Positions 62,506 through 64,000 of a stretch of DNA of 64,000 bases are shown here, piece by piece. This stretch comes from an uncultured Roseburia sp. GTDB taxonomy: Bacteria; Bacillota; Clostridia; Lachnospirales; Lachnospiraceae. Made by a program: the position numbers and the translations under genes. The stretch spans positions 42,651 through 106,650 of the forward strand of contig CAMFYL010000005.1 of NCBI GenBank assembly GCA_946002055.1, given 5' to 3'. The stretch's first letter is position 1. Every line of letters begins with the position of its first letter. Under the pieces are notes generated by a model. It worked only from the letters and a program-made list of their open reading frames with translations, had not been told where the DNA came from and ran no database searches.

Positions 62506-63152
62506 TACCGGTACTCCTTAATCATCATTAAAATAACGGAAGTTAGGAGTATTGCGGAGACCAAAATCGTTTTTATACCCCAGATATTAGATAGGACTCC
62601 ACCGATTCCGGCTCCGATTGCAAAAAACACAATTATGCCAAAAAAATGAAGTGCTTTATATAAAGATTCCTTATCCTTATTCCGGAGGTAATGTGATAAG
62701 CTTTCTGTTCCACTTCTTAAATTCCCTATACACATAGTGCTCGCATATCCGTATCCATGTACTTTTCTAAAAGTTTGCACCTGCATAGCACATGAAAAGG
62801 AAACTAACATATTAGCAATCATATTTAATTTCAGTGGCATAAATCCGACAAGGCCAAGCATTAGTATTTCTATAAACAGAATGATTTGTCTCCAGTGTAT
62901 GCCCTTACTGTTCTTGAACTTGTTTTCAATTTGCTCGGCAATAAAAATTCCTGCAGCAAATGAAAGCAAAGGAAACATATAATGAACCCCCATAACCGCA
63001 TTGCCTTGCATAAAATTCTGACTCATCAGAACAACATTACCTGTTTGAGCATTTGCAAAAACATGGTCTCTCATATTGTAAGTATATGCATCCTGAAATC
63101 CACCTGAAAACGCCAAGATAGCACTTAATCTAAAGCTCTCTGATGTTTGCAA
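62505..63152 (-). CDS. DUF1275 (YoaK-type) membrane protein
   Basis: A 215-residue protein with about six membrane segments. The family signature is plain: FSGGFQDAYTYNMRDHVFANAQTGNVVLMS near the N-terminus, then MQVQTFRKVHGYGYASTMCIGNLRSG. The start is uncertain: an ATG at 63206 would pass through the junction hairpin, so I favour a TTG at 63152, about 10 bases after GGAGGTG, which opens directly into QTSESFRLS. Function unknown. Confidence 0.85.
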   Translation of the reverse strand: MQTSESFRLSAILAFSGGFQDAYTYNMRDHVFANAQTGNVVLMSQNFMQGNAVMGVHYMFPLLSFAAGIFIAEQIENKFKNSKGIHWRQIILFIEILMLGLVGFMPLKLNMIANMLVSFSCAMQVQTFRKVHGYGYASTMCIGNLRSGTESLSHYLRNKDKESLYKALHFFGIIVFFAIGAGIGGVLSNIWGIKTILVSAILLTSVILMMIKEYR

Positions 63153-63169
63153 TGTGAATGAACACCTCC

Positions 63170-63219
63170 ATAAATTCAAATAATCACCTGTGTTCGCCCT
63201 TCCCAAGATTGAACACAGG
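63170..63219 (-). repeat. Cassette-junction element 6 (divergent arms)
   Basis: Minus strand CCTGTGTTC / GAACACAGG across 15 bases, then TGATTATTTGAATTTAT. The arms differ from elements 2-5 but position and 3' end are the same. Confidence 0.65.
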
Positions 63220-63239
63220 CATTAAAATATATTAAACAA

Positions 63240-63587
63240 TTATGCTTGATGCTCCAGTATCCACTTAAGCATATCTTCATATTCCAAACTTCCATCTGCT
63301 ACTGCGAGAACCATTTCACACAATTCTTTTTGCGTATATCGTAATTCGATTCCATTTAAGGCAAAGAACACAAGCATCACATGTGTTCCTATTCGCTTGT
63401 TTCCATCCAACATACAATGATTCTTTATTAAACCATAGCCCAGACGTGTACCTTTTGCTTGGATCGTTGGATATAGCTCTTCTCCGCCAAATACCTGAAA
63501 CGGAGTCTCTATAGCAGACTCCAACAAATTGAAATCTCTTACACCAGCAGTCCCGCCAGTCTGTTCAATAAGCTGTGAATGAAGCAT
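63240..63587 (-). CDS. doc: Doc/Fic-family toxin, N-terminus interrupted by amber codon
   Basis: A 115-residue death-on-curing toxin with the Fic-type motif HCMLDGNKRIGTHVML (HxxxDGNKR); Doc proteins phosphorylate EF-Tu. VRDFNLLESAIETPFQVFGG is also typical. The full family N-terminus lies just upstream: ATG at 63617 overlaps the phd stop (ATGA) and reads MKRLSKEQI, then TAG at 63588-63590, then this ATG. P1 Doc aligns across the gap (MRHISPEELIALH), so the TAG replaces one residue. Translation may restart at 63587 or the toxin may be inactive. Confidence 0.85.
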   Translation of the reverse strand: MLHSQLIEQTGGTAGVRDFNLLESAIETPFQVFGGEELYPTIQAKGTRLGYGLIKNHCMLDGNKRIGTHVMLVFFALNGIELRYTQKELCEMVLAVADGSLEYEDMLKWILEHQA

Positions 63588-63613
63588 CTAAATCTGCTCT
63601 TTGCTCAGTCTTT

Positions 63614-63856
63614 TCATTTAGCAAGCACCTCATAAGCCTCTTTATTCTGTGCAAGTAATCTTTTTGAAATTTCAAGCACATCTTCATCCTTAGCTACAGC
63701 ACTGTCATCTGCTTTGCTAAAATCTATTACCAAGTATCTTGGTGCATTATTCTTAAGTATAACAACTGAGCCAAGCTCATCTACTAATCTTGCAACTTTT
63801 GAAAAGTTCTGATTTGCTTCTGTAATTGAAACCATTGTGTTTGTATCTACTGTCAT
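63614..63856 (-). CDS. phd: Phd/YefM-family antitoxin
   Basis: An 80-residue antitoxin. The N-terminal DNA-binding fold has SITEANQNFSKVARLVDELG and VVILKNNAPRYLVIDF, the Phd/YefM pattern, and the C-terminal part (EDVLEISKRLLAQNKEAYEV) is the toxin-binding helix. It overlaps doc by ATGA. A TTTATC-TAG-GATAAA palindrome between the promoter boxes is a likely site for autorepression. Confidence 0.88.
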   Translation of the reverse strand: MTVDTNTMVSITEANQNFSKVARLVDELGSVVILKNNAPRYLVIDFSKADDSAVAKDEDVLEISKRLLAQNKEAYEVLAK

Positions 63857-63884
63857 ATGAACACCTCCATTTTTTTATATAGAT

Positions 63885-63914
63885 AGTATATTACTTTATC
63901 TAGGATAAATTCAA
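63885..63914 (-). promoter_or_regulatory. Candidate phd-doc promoter
   Basis: TTGAAT (63909-63914), 18-base spacer, TATACT (63885-63890). Confidence 0.6.
63895..63909. promoter_or_regulatory. Candidate Phd operator
   Basis: Perfect inverted repeat TTTATC-TAG-GATAAA inside the promoter spacer; placement fits autoregulation. Confidence 0.55.
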
Positions 63915-63952
63915 CCTATTTTATCAAATTATTTCAACGTCACTTGCAACTC

Positions 63953-64000
63953 CTACAGAATTTCAACTTTCTCATCCGGAATGGTATCTTTCACAATAAC
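63953..64000 (-). CDS. Possible C-terminal end of an upstream gene (cut by window edge)
   Basis: The last 15 codons of a frame read VIVKDTIPDEKVEIL then TAG. The run resembles the tail of ribose-phosphate pyrophosphokinases only loosely. It may equally be chance; the window ends here. Confidence 0.25.
   Translation of the reverse strand, partial: VIVKDTIPDEKVEIL

Noticed and set aside
60576..63219. Junction hairpins considered as intrinsic terminators or canonical attC sites
   Set aside because: No T-run follows the stems, and GTTRRRY/RYYYAAC pairs are absent apart from one GCCCAAC in element 4.
1..64000. tRNA and rRNA genes
   Set aside because: Reading both strands by eye I found no T-loop/acceptor pattern or rRNA segment; a tRNA scan would settle it.

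Overview
The window most likely comes from a spore-forming clostridial Firmicute of the family Lachnospiraceae. The evidence is a six-cysteine SCIFF peptide with its radical SAM maturase beside secD, a TIGR04086 membrane protein, spoIIR, gerA-type germination genes, a T-box-controlled ileS, a CIRCE-controlled hsp20, and strong AGGAGG ribosome-binding sites. Nearly all genes lie on the minus strand. The family call is an inference from gene content; no database was searched.

Region by region. 1-2.3 kb: start of secD, the SCIFF pair scfB/scfA, and a TIGR04086 membrane protein. 2.4-5.2 kb: two unrecognised membrane proteins, a DUF1934 (YwiB-like) protein and spoIIR. 5.2-5.8 kb: a 562-bp imperfect palindrome with no credible gene. 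5.8-9.4 kb: a two-gene germination operon, gerAA followed by a fused gerAB-gerAC. 9.5-17.5 kb: gntR, ispE, relQ, a TrmH-type methyltransferase, pfkA and dnaE. 17.5-20.0 kb: a REP-associated tyrosine transposase (RAYT) between inverted REP-like elements, then an EF-hand protein; five REP-like copies are spread over 30 kb. 20.0-26.9 kb: a CPBP protease, glycogen phosphorylase, and ileS with its T-box and promoter.

26.9-31.9 kb is a cell-envelope block: O-antigen-ligase-like protein, secreted protein, LytR-CpsA-Psr protein, class B sortase and a DUF4190 protein. 32.0-45.8 kb is housekeeping: nicotinate phosphoribosyltransferase, GT2 glycosyltransferase, mutY, a hybrid histidine kinase, crotonase, proC, an aminotransferase, rarA, a polysaccharide deacetylase and clpB. 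45.9-59.7 kb: hsp20 with CIRCE, small unknown proteins, a LiaF-like protein, aspartate kinase, a KdgK-like kinase, dipeptidase pepD with a PqqD-like protein, an OPT transporter, an AlaX-type editing protein, hflX, a 74-bp tandem hairpin array and a chemotaxis receptor.

59.9-63.9 kb stands out. It is an AT-rich run of unrelated same-strand genes: rhomboid, two GNATs, a CPBP protease, a DUF1275 protein and a Phd-Doc toxin-antitoxin pair. The junctions carry a recurring hairpin element ending near TTGAATTTAT. This looks like an integron-style cassette array, although the elements do not match the canonical attC consensus and no integrase is in the window. It is the best candidate here for an undescribed system. 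The doc toxin in it has an in-frame amber codon at its tenth codon.
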